Assembly (NCBI RefSeq): GCF_003144405.1
Contig: NZ_PENW01000034.1
Coordinates: 274,537-338,536, forward strand
Source: Proteus cibi
Lineage (GTDB): Bacteria > Pseudomonadota > Gammaproteobacteria > Enterobacterales > Enterobacteriaceae
Direction: 5' to 3'
DNA length: 64,000 bases
The notes below the pieces were generated by a model. That model made no database searches, was not told the origin of the DNA, and saw only the letters and a list, made by a program, of their open reading frames with translations. Both the position numbers and the translations under genes were made by a program. Below, piece by piece: positions 18,815 through 29,595 of the stretch. Every line of letters begins with the position of its first letter. The first letter of the stretch is position 1.

Positions 18815-19310
18815 TTAAGGTAATACTCTATCCCGAAGAATAATGCAGATAGAACCGCCACTGGAAAAGACTGTGTGAGCTGCCGGAGCATTATGCTCCA
18901 CAGAAGCCCAAAACCAGCGACGCCGTATGTATAGTACAAGCAGAAAATGATAAACGCAGTGGCGTGAAATTGAAAGCAAAAAGGTGCATAAACAATGAAA
19001 AACTATTCATATTTAAGTTTTTCATCATAAACCCTACCTTTTAGGGATTAGGCTAAAAATACAATAAAATCAAAATACTATTAATTTATATAAATCGTAA
19101 AAATCGATTAAATTTATAATTAAATAAATTTTCTCTTAGAAGTAGTCTAATTGCCTTATTTTCCTATAAAAACTTATTAGCTCGTTTATTTGCAATGCAA
19201 TTTTATGGTTGCTGTTTATACAATAAAAGCTGATTAAATTACGCTTTTTTTATATTTCCATCTTATTATGATGATAAAAACTTTATATATCATATAGATG
19301 AAAATTCACA
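18815..19310. promoter_or_regulatory. potA leader and space before the S8 protease terminator
   Basis: The first 150 bases upstream of potA are richer in G and C than the surroundings and hold a hairpin GGAGCA-TTA-TGCTCC (18885-18899). A longer-range inverted repeat, CGCCACTG (18856-18863) with CAGTGGCG (18957-18964), spans it. A TATACAT-like -10 element around 18928 on the minus strand would start the message between the two long-range arms. The rest, to 19310, is AT-rich without genes. Confidence 0.4.
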
Positions 19311-19337
19311 TAACGCCTCCTAATATTTAGAAGACGT
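19311..19337 (-). terminator. Imperfect hairpin after the S8 protease gene
   Basis: Arms AACG-C-CT-C-CTAA and TTAG-A-AG-A-CGTT pair with two mismatches around a 3-base loop, just past the protease stop. There is no strong T-run, so its efficiency is doubtful. Confidence 0.4.
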
Positions 19338-19360
19338 TAAAGGAATTAATACTATTATGT

Positions 19361-20647
19361 TTAATGACGTTTCATTAATTTTTTTAAATATAAAATGGCG
19401 TTATTCACATTCGGTAAAGGACCAATTTTGTCATTTAACAGTGGAAAAGTGCCGGTTTTAATTAATAAGTCACGCATTTGTATCGGTGTTAACACACTGT
19501 TTGTATTGTCTTTATACCAAGATTGGATCACCGCAGCAGCTCCCGCCACTAAAGCACTGGCTGACGATGTTCCACTAAAATTAGCGGTATAAGTATGGTT
19601 ATCATCACTTCGAAACAGATCACCATAACCTGCTGTTGCAACATCCTCTCCCCACGCTTGTACATGTATAGGTGAACCATGCGTTGAGAAAGGTAATCGA
19701 TTTAATGTATAAGGCGAACCAGCACCAACACGTATTGAGTTATTATCATGACGTTGTCGATAACTTTTATAAGCAGGTAAATCCAGATCTACCCCCCCAT
19801 TACCTGCAGCCATAATTACAATGATCCCTGCGTCTGTTAATGCACGAGTTGCTTCCCAAATATGCATTTCATAATCTGCAGGTACGTAAGCTTGATGTTC
19901 ACAAATTGTCTGCATTTCATATAGAACAATATCACCAGCATGTAATATACGTTTACTCGCAATGATCGCATCAATACGCCCACAAGTTAATTCTGAGATG
20001 GCATAAAACATATCTAATTTATAAGCGAGTCCTGTGATCCCTTTACCATCATTTTTTCCCATAATTAAGCCCGCTACCGCTGTACCATGATCTGCTTGAC
20101 TGGTTTTTTCATTGAAAGGTAGTAAGGACGTAATGTTATCTGTTAATAAATCATGATGAGAAAGATTAAAATCCCATTCAATATCCGCGACTTGTATTCC
20201 TTGCCCATAGGCTTCTTGTTTCCATGCTTCACTAATTCCTAGCCCTTTAATTTTATTAATATTCACTTTTTTTTCTGGTGTATTTAAGTATTGCTGATAT
20301 TGAGTAAAGTCAGGTGTAATATTAGGAGGCTCAATAGGCTGTATCGGTACAGTCTGTACATATTCAATATCAGGATGTTGTTGTAATACTTTAATGACTT
20401 CATCTAAAGAATAATGATTATCCTGTGGTAAATTAAGATAATAATATTTATTTAGATCATTAAAATTTATTGCAACAGAATTCATATAAATTTTAGGTGG
20501 CAATTGATGAACAGATGATATTACCGGAACTAAAGATATATTAGTTAAAAGGGAGTGATACATTTTATGAGAAGTAGAAAATGACAAATTTTTATTATCA
20601 CAATCAAGATTTTTTACTTTTATAAGGATCTTTCTTTTAATGTTCAT
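19361..20647 (-). CDS. S8 (subtilisin-like) serine peptidase without a signal peptide
   Basis: This 428-residue protein carries the subtilase triad: Asp in IQVADIEWDFN (about residue 160), His in DHGTAVAGLIMG (about 200), Ser in FSGTSSASALVAGAAA (about 380), with the oxyanion Asn in MAAGNGG. The first 140 residues include a likely I9-type prodomain (LDEVIKVLQQHPDIEYVQTVP). No signal peptide or membrane segment is visible, unusual for a subtilase, so it may act in the cytoplasm or leave by another route. Asp is in ADIEWDF rather than the usual D-[ST]-G. The ATG at 20647 is preceded by GAGGAG at a good distance. That site is complementary to an upstream stretch that could hide it. It is a lone gene between potA and cbrC; its substrate is unknown. 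Confidence 0.8.
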   Translation of the reverse strand: MNIKRKILIKVKNLDCDNKNLSFSTSHKMYHSLLTNISLVPVISSVHQLPPKIYMNSVAINFNDLNKYYYLNLPQDNHYSLDEVIKVLQQHPDIEYVQTVPIQPIEPPNITPDFTQYQQYLNTPEKKVNINKIKGLGISEAWKQEAYGQGIQVADIEWDFNLSHHDLLTDNITSLLPFNEKTSQADHGTAVAGLIMGKNDGKGITGLAYKLDMFYAISELTCGRIDAIIASKRILHAGDIVLYEMQTICEHQAYVPADYEMHIWEATRALTDAGIIVIMAAGNGGVDLDLPAYKSYRQRHDNNSIRVGAGSPYTLNRLPFSTHGSPIHVQAWGEDVATAGYGDLFRSDDNHTYTANFSGTSSASALVAGAAAVIQSWYKDNTNSVLTPIQMRDLLIKTGTFPLLNDKIGPLPNVNNAILYLKKLMKRH

Positions 20648-20650
20648 GTC

Positions 20651-20702
20651 CAATGCTCCTCTTTTTATTTTTTCGCTTTATAGCGTAAAATCTTGAGCAT
20701 TG
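20651..20702 (-). promoter_or_regulatory. Possible ribosome-binding-site-masking hairpin before the S8 protease gene
   Basis: On the mRNA, CAATGCTC (20702-20695) can pair with GAGCATTG (20658-20651), which includes the last bases of the GAGGAG ribosome-binding site. Inside lies a small stem CGCT-ATAA-AGCG (20685-20674). The fold would shut translation until melted or remodelled, as in RNA thermometers and some riboregulators. Confidence 0.45.
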
Positions 20703-20806
20703 ACTATTTCCATTTTTAATAGAGATAATACAAATAAGCTACTCTATAAAAATAAATATCAAGCCTATATTCTAAAAATAGACTTGATATTTTAGGATAA
20801 TATTTA

Positions 20807-21406
<600 letters not shown>

Positions 21407-21566
21407 CTATTTTATAGTTTATTATCACTTATCTTCAGCTTTATAAACGCATCCTAGCATCAGATCCTGCATGTGTAAGCTATCCTCTATGCTATAATGC
21501 GAGCTCATTTTATCTCCTTTATAAATTAGAGATAATCAACGCCTAAATAGACGAAAGAATTACAAC

Positions 21567-22601
21567 ATGTCAGAAAATATAGAACTCAATAAATCAACAG
21601 AAAATCATGATGTTAATAGCAATTCAAAAAAATATAATTTGAACCGCTTCTCTGTTGCTCCGATGCTCGATTGGACTGATCGTCATTGCCGTTATTTCTT
21701 TCGTCAGCTCAGTAAAAATACACTGCTCTATACGGAAATGGTGACAACAGGTGCCATTATTCATGGTAAAGGTGATTATCTAAAATACAGTGAAGAAGAG
21801 CATCCCGTCTCTTTGCAATTGGGCGGAAGCGATCCTCAAGCTTTAGCGCAATGTGCAAAGCTAGCGCAAGAACGTGGCTATGATGAAATTAATTTAAATG
21901 TCGGTTGTCCTTCTGATCGCGTACAAAATGGACGCTTTGGTGCTTGTTTAATGGGAGAGGCACAACTCGTTGCAGATTGTGTAAAAGCCATGCGTGATGT
22001 TGTTGATATCCCGGTGACGGTAAAAACACGTATTGGTATTGATGAGCTAGATAGCTATGAATTTCTATGCGACTTTATTGGTACTGTGAGTCGTGATAAT
22101 AACTGTGATACCTTTATTATTCATGCTCGTAAAGCGTGGTTATCAGGCTTAAGTCCTAAAGAAAACCGTGAAGTTCCACCTTTAGATTATCCGCGTGTTT
22201 ATCAATTAAAACGTGATTTTCCACAGCTAACAATGGCAATTAATGGTGGCATTAAGTCATTAGAAGAAGCTAAAGAGCATCTAAAATATATGGATGGTGT
22301 CATGGTAGGACGCGAGGCTTATCAAAACCCATCAATATTAGCTCACGTTGATCACGAATTATTTGATAATCAATTACCTATTGCTGATGCGGTCAGTGCA
22401 GTAAGAGCAATGTATCCTTACATTGAGAAAGAGCTATCACAAGGGACTTATTTAGGTCATGTTACGCGTCATATGTTGGGAATATTCCAAGGTATTCCGG
22501 GAGCAAGACAATGGCGACGTCATTTAAGTGAAAATGCCCATAAACAGGGTGCTGATTTATCTGTTTTAGAAAACGCACTTAAATTTGTAACTGAAAAATA
22601 A
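21567..22601 (+). CDS. dusA: tRNA-dihydrouridine(20/20a) synthase
   Basis: This 344-residue FMN enzyme reduces uridines 20 and 20a in the tRNA D-loop. It has the Dus motifs [17 protein letters not shown] at the start, [20 protein letters not shown] with the catalytic cysteine (about residue 114), the [16 protein letters not shown] loop specific to DusA, and INGGIKS for phosphate binding. The N-terminal 25 residues, rich in Asn and Ser, are an extra leader not seen in E. coli, so a later start cannot be excluded, though no other Met is well placed. A strong terminator follows. Confidence 0.92.
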   Translation: MSENIELNKSTENHDVNSNSKKYNLNRFSVAPMLDWTDRHCRYFFRQLSKNTLLYTEMVTTGAIIHGKGDYLKYSEEEHPVSLQLGGSDPQALAQCAKLAQERGYDEINLNVGCPSDRVQNGRFGACLMGEAQLVADCVKAMRDVVDIPVTVKTRIGIDELDSYEFLCDFIGTVSRDNNCDTFIIHARKAWLSGLSPKENREVPPLDYPRVYQLKRDFPQLTMAINGGIKSLEEAKEHLKYMDGVMVGREAYQNPSILAHVDHELFDNQLPIADAVSAVRAMYPYIEKELSQGTYLGHVTRHMLGIFQGIPGARQWRRHLSENAHKQGADLSVLENALKFVTEK

Positions 22602-22608
22602 TGAAATA

Positions 22609-22633
22609 AAACCAGCCATCTAATGGCTGGTTT
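22609..22633 (+). terminator. Terminator after dusA
   Basis: A perfect 11-base stem (arms AAACCAGCCAT and its complement, 3-base loop) is followed by a T-rich tract. It lies between converging dusA and the small unknown gene and may serve both. Confidence 0.85.
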
Positions 22634-22640
22634 ATTTTTA

Positions 22641-22955
22641 TTAAAGTAATGAGAAAAAGCGATTATAATTTGCAATTAAATAAGCTATTTGAAATTCAAA
22701 AGCTTCTTTTACTTCACATTTACCTTCTTCTGAACTTTCTTTCTTTTTAATATCAAAAAAGGCATTTTGCATTAATTGAACAGATACATCTATTGATTTT
22801 TGGAATGCTGATAAATTATTGTTTTCACCAAAACGTTCAAATAATGCTTCTACCTTTTCATCAGCTACATCACGAATAAACTGTAATTCAACATTACTGA
22901 CTTTATTATCTTCATAGATAAAATTTATAAAATCATTTAATTCATTCTTTTGCAT
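22641..22955 (-). CDS. Small protein of unknown function
   Basis: This 104-residue acidic protein is predicted all-helical, with no signal peptide or membrane segment. I do not recognise the family. The ATG at 22955 has GGAG six bases upstream; a GTG two codons earlier overlaps that site and is unlikely. It is a single gene with its own promoter space, between dusA and qorA, where E. coli has pspG. There is no sequence likeness to pspG. Confidence 0.6.
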   Translation of the reverse strand: MQKNELNDFINFIYEDNKVSNVELQFIRDVADEKVEALFERFGENNNLSAFQKSIDVSVQLMQNAFFDIKKKESSEEGKCEVKEAFEFQIAYLIANYNRFFSLL

Positions 22956-23095
22956 AAACACTCCAACTCTATTAATAACATTAGTGAAAACGTAAATTAA
23001 AAGAGATAGCGTTAAAAATAAATCGAAAATAAAAATAAGGTTTTTTTTTGATAATCCAACTGGAAATGATTTATATTTATTAGCAATTAATATTC

Positions 23096-23127
23096 AAAAC
23101 CTATTTAATTTATTTTAAATAGGTTTT
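23096..23127 (-). terminator. Terminator after qorA
   Basis: A 13-base perfect stem (arms AAAACCTATTTAA and complement, 6-base loop) lies just past the qorA stop, in AT-rich flanks. Confidence 0.65.
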
Positions 23128-23145
23128 AGTTTTTACAACTCATAA

Positions 23146-24129
23146 TTAAGGAATAAGTAAGCTTGATCCTTGAGATTGCCTACTTTCAAGATAACGATGT
23201 GCATCTTTCGCATCTGCTAAAGCAAATTTCTGGTTATCCGGTACACTAACATCAATTTTACCGCTACCAATTAATACAAATAACGCTTCACTTGCGACAT
23301 CTAGCTCTTCACGTGTTGTGATATAACCCGAAATAGATGGACGTGTCACATATAGAGAACCTTTTTTATTGAGAATACCTAAATCAACACCCGTTACAGC
23401 ACCTGATGCATTACCAAAACTCACCATTAAGCCACGGCGTTGCAAGCAGTCCAACGAATCTAACCAAGTTGCTTTACCAACAGAGTCGTAAACAACAGGC
23501 ACCTTTTGGTTATTCGTTAGCGCCAAGACCCGTTCCACAATCGACTCAGTCTGATAATTAATCACTTCCCATGCACCAGCTGCTTTTGCTTTGGTAACTT
23601 TTTCATCACTGCCTGCTGTACCAATCATTTTTGCGCCAATCGCTTTCGCCCATTGGCTTGCAATTAAACCAACACCACCAGCAGCTGCGTGAAATAAAAA
23701 GGTTTCATCCGCTTGTAATTTATAGGTTTCATTGAAGAGATAATAAACCGTTAATCCTTTTAAGAAAGAGGCGGCAGCTTGTTCAAAAGAGATATTATCA
23801 GGCAGACGCGCCACTTTATTTTCTGGTACATTATGCGTATCACTATAAGCCCCTAGCGGAGATTGCGCGTACACAACTCTGTCCCCTTCTTTTAGTGAAG
23901 TCACTTTAGCGCCTGTTTTGATAATAATGCCCGCAGCTTCAGTGCCTAATCCACTAGGGAATTGGCTTACAGGATATAATCCGCTACGCACATAAGTATC
24001 AATATAGTTAATGCCAATTGCTTTATTGGCGACTTGTACTTCATTCTCACCAAGCGGTGCAGGGGTGAATGTTGCCAGCTCAAGAACATCGGCACTACCA
24101 TGAGCAGCAAACTGGATGCGTTTAGCCAT
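23146..24129 (-). CDS. qorA: NADPH:quinone oxidoreductase
   Basis: This 327-residue zinc-free medium-chain dehydrogenase/reductase has the nucleotide-binding HAAAGGVGLIASQWAKAIGA at about 145-165 and the family opening AKRIQFAAHGSADVLEL. It reduces quinones with NADPH and is thought to limit oxidative damage. The start is the ATG at 24129 with GGAG about six bases upstream; the frame extends four codons further without a better site. It is divergent from dnaB as in E. coli. Confidence 0.9.
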   Translation of the reverse strand: MAKRIQFAAHGSADVLELATFTPAPLGENEVQVANKAIGINYIDTYVRSGLYPVSQFPSGLGTEAAGIIIKTGAKVTSLKEGDRVVYAQSPLGAYSDTHNVPENKVARLPDNISFEQAAASFLKGLTVYYLFNETYKLQADETFLFHAAAGGVGLIASQWAKAIGAKMIGTAGSDEKVTKAKAAGAWEVINYQTESIVERVLALTNNQKVPVVYDSVGKATWLDSLDCLQRRGLMVSFGNASGAVTGVDLGILNKKGSLYVTRPSISGYITTREELDVASEALFVLIGSGKIDVSVPDNQKFALADAKDAHRYLESRQSQGSSLLIP

Positions 24130-24284
24130 TGTGATCTCCAATATTTTTATAGGGTAAAATAAGCGAGCGTTCTAAAGACCTAAAGAGATAATGACAAATG
24201 ATAGTTATTTCTACAAGGCACAGATAATTAGGTTAGCGTATACTGATGCGCTGACTGACACTTTTTCGATTTTATGCAGGATTT

Positions 24285-25694
24285 ATGGCCAGAAACAAGA
24301 CCACTGACAAGCTGATGTCTGATATTAAAGACCGACAAATGGAGGGATTAAAGCTACCTCCCCATTCGCTGGAAGCAGAGCAGTCCGTGTTAGGCGGTCT
24401 GATGATAGATAATGAACGTTGGGATAATGTGTCTGAACGCGTCACCGCCGAAGATTTTTATAGCCGACCTCATCGTACTATTTTCTCGCAAATGCAACGT
24501 TTGTTGGAATTAGGCAAACCTATCGACCTTATTACACTATCAGAAGCATTAGAACAAAATGCTGAGTTAGACAGTGTAGGGGGTTTTGCTTACTTAGCTG
24601 AACTTTCAAAAAACACACCAAGTGCAGCGAATATCAACGCTTATGCAGACATCGTCCGAGAACGTGCAGTTGTTCGCGATATGATAAAAGTTGCCAACGA
24701 AATTGCAGATGCAGGTTTTGATCCTCAAGGTCGCACCAGTGAAGATCTCCTCGACTTTGCTGAATCAAGAGTGTTCCAAATTGCTGAAACACGCGCCAAT
24801 AAAGACGAAGGTCCTAAAGCAATCGATGCAATTTTAGAAGAAACTGTCGAAAAAATAGAGCAGCTCTATCAAAAACCCCATGATGGTGTTACGGGTGTTT
24901 CAAGTGGCTACCAAGATCTTGATAAAAAAACGGCAGGATTACAAAAGTCAGATTTAATTATTGTTGCCGCACGTCCTTCTATGGGTAAAACCACATTTGC
25001 CATGAACTTATGTGAAAATGCGGCAATGACAGAAGAAAAACCCGTACTGATCTTCAGCTTAGAGATGCCTGGTAACCAAATTATGATGCGTATGTTGGCA
25101 TCATTATCTCGTGTCGACCAGACAAGAATTCGTACAGGGCAGCTTGATGATGAAGATTGGGCGCGTATTTCAAGCACCATGGGTATTTTGCTTGAAAAAC
25201 GCAATATGTATATCGATGATTCATCGGGTTTAACACCAACAGAAGTACGATCTCGCGCTCGTCGCATTTATCGTGAACATGGCGGTTTAAGCCTTATCAT
25301 GATTGACTACTTACAGCTAATGAGAGTACCTTCATTATCTGAAAATAGAACACTAGAAATTGCGGAAATTTCTCGTTCTTTAAAAGCGTTAGCTAAAGAA
25401 CTGCAAGTTCCTGTGGTTGCTCTATCACAGTTAAACCGTAGTTTGGAACAACGTGCTGATAAACGCCCTGTTAACTCCGACTTACGTGAATCAGGCTCTA
25501 TTGAGCAAGATGCTGACCTTATCATGTTTATTTATCGTGACGAGGTTTACCACGAAAGTAGTGATTTAAAAGGGGTTGCAGAAATCATCATCGGTAAACA
25601 ACGTAATGGTCCAATTGGTACAGTAAGGCTTACCTTTAACGGCCAATGGTCACGCTTTGATAACTATGCTGGCCCTGCTTACGACGATGAATAA
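24285..25694 (+). CDS. dnaB: Replicative DNA helicase
   Basis: This 469-residue DnaB opens DNA ahead of the replication fork as a hexamer. It has the N-terminal primase-interacting domain (LPPHSLEAEQSVLGGLMIDN), a linker, and the RecA-like C-terminal domain with Walker A ARPSMGKTTFA, Walker B LIMIDYLQLM and the arginine finger region LRESGSIEQDADLI. AGGA precedes the ATG. It lies upstream of alr, as in E. coli. No intein interrupts it. Confidence 0.97.
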   Translation: MARNKTTDKLMSDIKDRQMEGLKLPPHSLEAEQSVLGGLMIDNERWDNVSERVTAEDFYSRPHRTIFSQMQRLLELGKPIDLITLSEALEQNAELDSVGGFAYLAELSKNTPSAANINAYADIVRERAVVRDMIKVANEIADAGFDPQGRTSEDLLDFAESRVFQIAETRANKDEGPKAIDAILEETVEKIEQLYQKPHDGVTGVSSGYQDLDKKTAGLQKSDLIIVAARPSMGKTTFAMNLCENAAMTEEKPVLIFSLEMPGNQIMMRMLASLSRVDQTRIRTGQLDDEDWARISSTMGILLEKRNMYIDDSSGLTPTEVRSRARRIYREHGGLSLIMIDYLQLMRVPSLSENRTLEIAEISRSLKALAKELQVPVVALSQLNRSLEQRADKRPVNSDLRESGSIEQDADLIMFIYRDEVYHESSDLKGVAEIIIGKQRNGPIGTVRLTFNGQWSRFDNYAGPAYDDE

Positions 25695-25734
25695 TCACTC
25701 ACCTTGACTTAATTAAAGGAAGTATTGGAATAAT

Positions 25735-26826
25735 ATGAAAGCGGCAACCGCAGTGATAGATCGCCGCGCTCTGCGTCACAATTTTCAGCATGTGAGAGAC
25801 TATGCCCCACATAGCCACCTGATAGCTGTCGTGAAAGCAAACGCTTATGGTCATGGGTTATTAGAAACAGCATATACCTTAATGGACAATGCTGATTGTT
25901 TTGGTGTTGCACGTATTGGTGAAGCATTAACCTTACGAAGTGGGGGGATTGTAAAACCCATTCTTCTGTTAGAGGGTTTTTTTGATGTCGTTGACCTGCC
26001 TATTTTAGTCGTCAACCACATTGAAACAGTGGTTCATAGCCAAGAACAATTAGAAGCATTAGAACAGGCTAACTTAGATGAACCTGTCAAAGTATGGATG
26101 AAAATTGATACAGGGATGCACCGTTTAGGCGTGCGTCCTGAAGATGCCCAAGCCTTTTATTTACGACTTTCCGCCTGCAAAAATGTACAACAACCTGTCA
26201 ATATTGTGAGCCATTTTAGTCGCGCTGATGAGCCTGAAGTTCCTGAAGCAACACAAAAACAAATCTCACTATTTCAAGATTTTATTCAAGATAAAGCCGG
26301 TGATAAGTCTATCGCAGCTTCTGCGGGTATTTTATTTTGGCCCCAAGTCCATTATCAGTGGGTTCGCCCCGGCATTATTACTTACGGTATCTCCCCTACT
26401 GGTGATGACAGAACGGGTAAAGACTTTGGTTTAATCCCAGCAATGACGCTGAAAACAAGCCTGATTGCCGTTCGTAAACATAAAGCGGGTGAGCCTGTTG
26501 GTTATGGCGGCACATGGGTAAGTGAAAAAGACACGTATCTTGGTGTGATCGCTATTGGTTATGGCGATGGTTATCCTCGTAGCGCACCTTCAGGTACACC
26601 TGTGTGGATCAATGGTCGAAAAGTGCCTATTGTTGGCAGAGTTTCGATGGATATGATCAGCGTCGATTTGGGGACTGAACTAATTGATAGTGTTGGTGAT
26701 GAAGCTATTTTATGGGGAGATGTGTTGCCCGTAGAAGAAATTGCCAAATATAGTGGTATTAGCGCCTATGAGTTGATCACAAAATTAACCTCGCGCGTCA
26801 TCATGGAATACCTAGACGAACAATAA
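25735..26826 (+). CDS. alr: Alanine racemase
   Basis: This 363-residue PLP enzyme makes D-alanine for peptidoglycan. The PLP lysine is in [10 protein letters not shown] (about residue 34) and the catalytic tyrosine in [10 protein letters not shown]. It starts 40 bases after dnaB. The gene is close to the E. coli Alr length. It is likely the biosynthetic racemase; a second, catabolic one (dadX) is not in this window. Confidence 0.95.
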   Translation: MKAATAVIDRRALRHNFQHVRDYAPHSHLIAVVKANAYGHGLLETAYTLMDNADCFGVARIGEALTLRSGGIVKPILLLEGFFDVVDLPILVVNHIETVVHSQEQLEALEQANLDEPVKVWMKIDTGMHRLGVRPEDAQAFYLRLSACKNVQQPVNIVSHFSRADEPEVPEATQKQISLFQDFIQDKAGDKSIAASAGILFWPQVHYQWVRPGIITYGISPTGDDRTGKDFGLIPAMTLKTSLIAVRKHKAGEPVGYGGTWVSEKDTYLGVIAIGYGDGYPRSAPSGTPVWINGRKVPIVGRVSMDMISVDLGTELIDSVGDEAILWGDVLPVEEIAKYSGISAYELITKLTSRVIMEYLDEQ

Positions 26827-26879
26827 TACACACGATATTGTATCCCTATGACACACTAAAAGTGATTGGAGAAGAAGCC

Positions 26880-28076
26880 GTGTTTCAACAGGTTGAAGCG
26901 TTTCCGGGAGACCCAATTCTCTCATTGATGGATGTTTATAACAAAGACCCGCGTCAGGATAAAATTAATTTAAGCATTGGTCTTTATTATGACGAAGAAG
27001 GCAAGACCCCTATTTTAGGAACTGTTTCAGTTGCGCGTCAGCAACTTAATGCCATGACTCCTACCGCAACACTTTATTTACCAATGGAAGGGCTGGCGCC
27101 TTATCGCAGTGAAATCCAAGATCTCCTTTTCGGTGCAGATAATCCTCTAATTGCAGAAAAGAGAATTGCCACCATCCAAACATTAGGTGGGTCAGGTGCA
27201 TTAAAAGTGGGTGCTGATTTTCTGCATCGCTATTTCTCAGGATCAGAAGTATGGATAAGTGATCCAACTTGGGATAATCATGCTTCTATTTTTGCGGGCT
27301 CAGGTTTCAAGGTGAATCACTACCCTTACTTTGATCCTGAAACCAAAGGCGTAAAATTTGAAGCACTACTCGATTGCTTTAAAAAGCTACCAGAAAAAAG
27401 CATTGTATTGATGCACCCATGTTGCCACAACCCAACAGGCTCTGATCTCACTAAAGATCAATGGGATCAAGTCACCGAAGTCTTAAAAGCTCGCCAAGCA
27501 ATTCCATTCTTAGATATTGCTTATCAAGGTTTTGCTGAAAATTTAGATGAAGATGCTTATGCTATTCGTACTATGGCAAAAGCAGGGCTACCAATACTGA
27601 TCAGTAACTCTTTTTCAAAAATATTTGGTATCTACGGTGAACGTGCTGGCGGTTTATCGATTGTTTGTGGTAATGCCACTGAATGCGAACATGTATTAGG
27701 TCAGTTAAAAGCGGCTGTACGTCGTATCTATTCAAGCCCTGCAAACTATGGTGCACAAATTGTCAATAAAGTGCTATCAGACGAAGTGTTAACGGCACAA
27801 TGGCAAAAAGAAGTTGCGCATATGCGTGACCGCATTAAAGAGATGCGCGTGACTTTAGTCGAGGCTTTAAAAATTGCACTGCCTGAAAAGAATTTTGATC
27901 ATCTATTAACTCAACGCGGTATGTTCAGCTATACCGGCTTTACACAAGCACAAGTTGATAGATTACGTGACGAATTTGGTATTTATCTTGTCGGTACTGG
28001 TCGGGTTTGTATGGCTGGTGTTAATACAGGTAATGTTCAGCGCATTGCTCAAGCTTTTGCCGCGGTAAGTATTTAA
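26880..28076 (+). CDS. tyrB: Aromatic amino-acid aminotransferase, GTG start
   Basis: This 398-residue class I PLP aminotransferase makes tyrosine, phenylalanine and leucine, and can make aspartate. The lysine is in [17 protein letters not shown] and the segment [12 protein letters not shown] is conserved. The frame is open for 14 codons further upstream, but the family begins at [13 protein letters not shown], so the GTG at 26880 is the real start; GGAG lies ten bases before it. The length is then within a residue of E. coli TyrB. It follows alr by 53 bases. Confidence 0.92.
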   Translation: MFQQVEAFPGDPILSLMDVYNKDPRQDKINLSIGLYYDEEGKTPILGTVSVARQQLNAMTPTATLYLPMEGLAPYRSEIQDLLFGADNPLIAEKRIATIQTLGGSGALKVGADFLHRYFSGSEVWISDPTWDNHASIFAGSGFKVNHYPYFDPETKGVKFEALLDCFKKLPEKSIVLMHPCCHNPTGSDLTKDQWDQVTEVLKARQAIPFLDIAYQGFAENLDEDAYAIRTMAKAGLPILISNSFSKIFGIYGERAGGLSIVCGNATECEHVLGQLKAAVRRIYSSPANYGAQIVNKVLSDEVLTAQWQKEVAHMRDRIKEMRVTLVEALKIALPEKNFDHLLTQRGMFSYTGFTQAQVDRLRDEFGIYLVGTGRVCMAGVNTGNVQRIAQAFAAVSI

Positions 28077-28103
28077 GCCAATCAACGCGATTTCATGATA
28101 AAA

Positions 28104-28135
28104 AAATACCTGCCTATTTTCATAAGCAGGTATTT
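28104..28135 (+). terminator. Terminator between tyrB and cyuA
   Basis: Arms AAATACCTGC and its complement enclose a 12-base loop, with T-rich sequence after. It lies between converging genes. Confidence 0.8.
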
Positions 28136-28181
28136 CTTTTTACTGCATCACAACCTCACTGTCGCTTTAGGTATTCGCCTT

Positions 28182-29531
28182 TTATATATTGACAGTTTGC
28201 TTCTTTTCCCCAGCATGACGACGCGCTTTTTCTTCCATAATCTCAATGATTTGAATATCTGTATGTTGCATTGCATGACTGGCTAATGCACAGAGATTTG
28301 CTATTGAGCTATCGACATCGTCACTCACAATACCATCAGTACCGGCAACACTTTGATTTTGCATCGCCATTAATACTGCTTTATAGGCACTCGCTGCACT
28401 ACTTGAAACTTTCATTGCACAACTATTCGATGCGCCATCGCAGATAATGCCACTGATATCACCAATCATACTGTTGATAGACATACTGACCGTGGTGAAA
28501 TCTTTTGTAAGTAACCATGCCATTCCTGCGGCTGCTCCCATTGAAGCGGTTGTTGCAGCACAAAGGGCGGAAAGTGGTGGAAAATGGCTATGAACATAAA
28601 TTGCCATTAAATGAGATAAAACCAATGCACGCAGTAAGGTTTCATCATCTGCTTTGATAAATTCAGCAACCACCATTACAGGTAATGTTGCGGCAATTCC
28701 CTGATTACCTGAGCCTGAATTACTCATTGCAGGTAATACCGCCCCACCCATACGAGCATCCGATGCGGCTGATGCTCTAATCATGATTTCATTAAGTAAG
28801 TCTTTACCTAACAAACCTTTTTCTTGTTGCAGAATTAAGGTACGACCAATGGCTAATCCATAGGTGTTTTGTAGCCCCTCTTCTGATAAAGCGCCATTTA
28901 AACGAGCGGCATTGAGCATAAACTCAATTTCACTCACTGGCACATTAAGTGCGAAGTTATAGATATCTTCAGCACAAACATCAGTAAAAGGTTTTTCATC
29001 AGTAGATTCGCAATTATTAGTAAGTGTTGATTTATCTTCCTCAAAAACAACCTTACCGTTACATTCACAACGAACAACGTGTGTATGCTCTCTTGCAATA
29101 CTGACGATGGCATAACCAGATTGGCTATACACTTTAGCTTCAGAGTAAAGAACCTCTTCACAAGGTACTTTTACACCAACGGTAACTTTACCTTGAGCAA
29201 CCAGTGTCTTAGCTTGAGCAACGGCATTAGCGGATGCTTTTAACAAGACCTCCAATCCCGCTTCAGGATCTCCTCCTGTCGCACCTAATGCTGCTGCAAT
29301 AGGCAGCCCAGCCATTCCCGTTCCCGGCACTGTTACGCCCATGCCATTTTTCATCAAGTTCGGCGAAACCCAAGCTTCAACACGAACAACTGGCTCGCCT
29401 AAAAGCGCAGTTGCTTTCGCCGCTGCCAATGCTAATGAAATTGGCTCAGTACAACCTACCGCAGGCTTCACACCTTCGCGTAACTGACGAACAAACTGTG
29501 ACCATAAATGAGAATTTTTGTTCTGGCTCAT
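28182..29531 (-). CDS. cyuA: L-cysteine desulfidase (UPF0597 family)
   Basis: This 449-residue protein matches YhaM/CyuA, an oxygen-sensitive iron-sulfur enzyme that breaks L-cysteine into pyruvate, ammonia and sulfide. Conserved parts include [15 protein letters not shown] near the start, [21 protein letters not shown], and the C-terminal [13 protein letters not shown] with cluster cysteines. It sits 64 bases after the cysteine transporter cyuP, in the same operon. It was formerly annotated only as UPF0597. Confidence 0.85.
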   Translation of the reverse strand: MSQNKNSHLWSQFVRQLREGVKPAVGCTEPISLALAAAKATALLGEPVVRVEAWVSPNLMKNGMGVTVPGTGMAGLPIAAALGATGGDPEAGLEVLLKASANAVAQAKTLVAQGKVTVGVKVPCEEVLYSEAKVYSQSGYAIVSIAREHTHVVRCECNGKVVFEEDKSTLTNNCESTDEKPFTDVCAEDIYNFALNVPVSEIEFMLNAARLNGALSEEGLQNTYGLAIGRTLILQQEKGLLGKDLLNEIMIRASAASDARMGGAVLPAMSNSGSGNQGIAATLPVMVVAEFIKADDETLLRALVLSHLMAIYVHSHFPPLSALCAATTASMGAAAGMAWLLTKDFTTVSMSINSMIGDISGIICDGASNSCAMKVSSSAASAYKAVLMAMQNQSVAGTDGIVSDDVDSSIANLCALASHAMQHTDIQIIEIMEEKARRHAGEKKQTVNI

Positions 29532-29595
29532 AATCTAACACCTTGGATTAATTTAGTTTTTAAAAACAACGCCTAACTAGAACCGAAGTTGGCGA

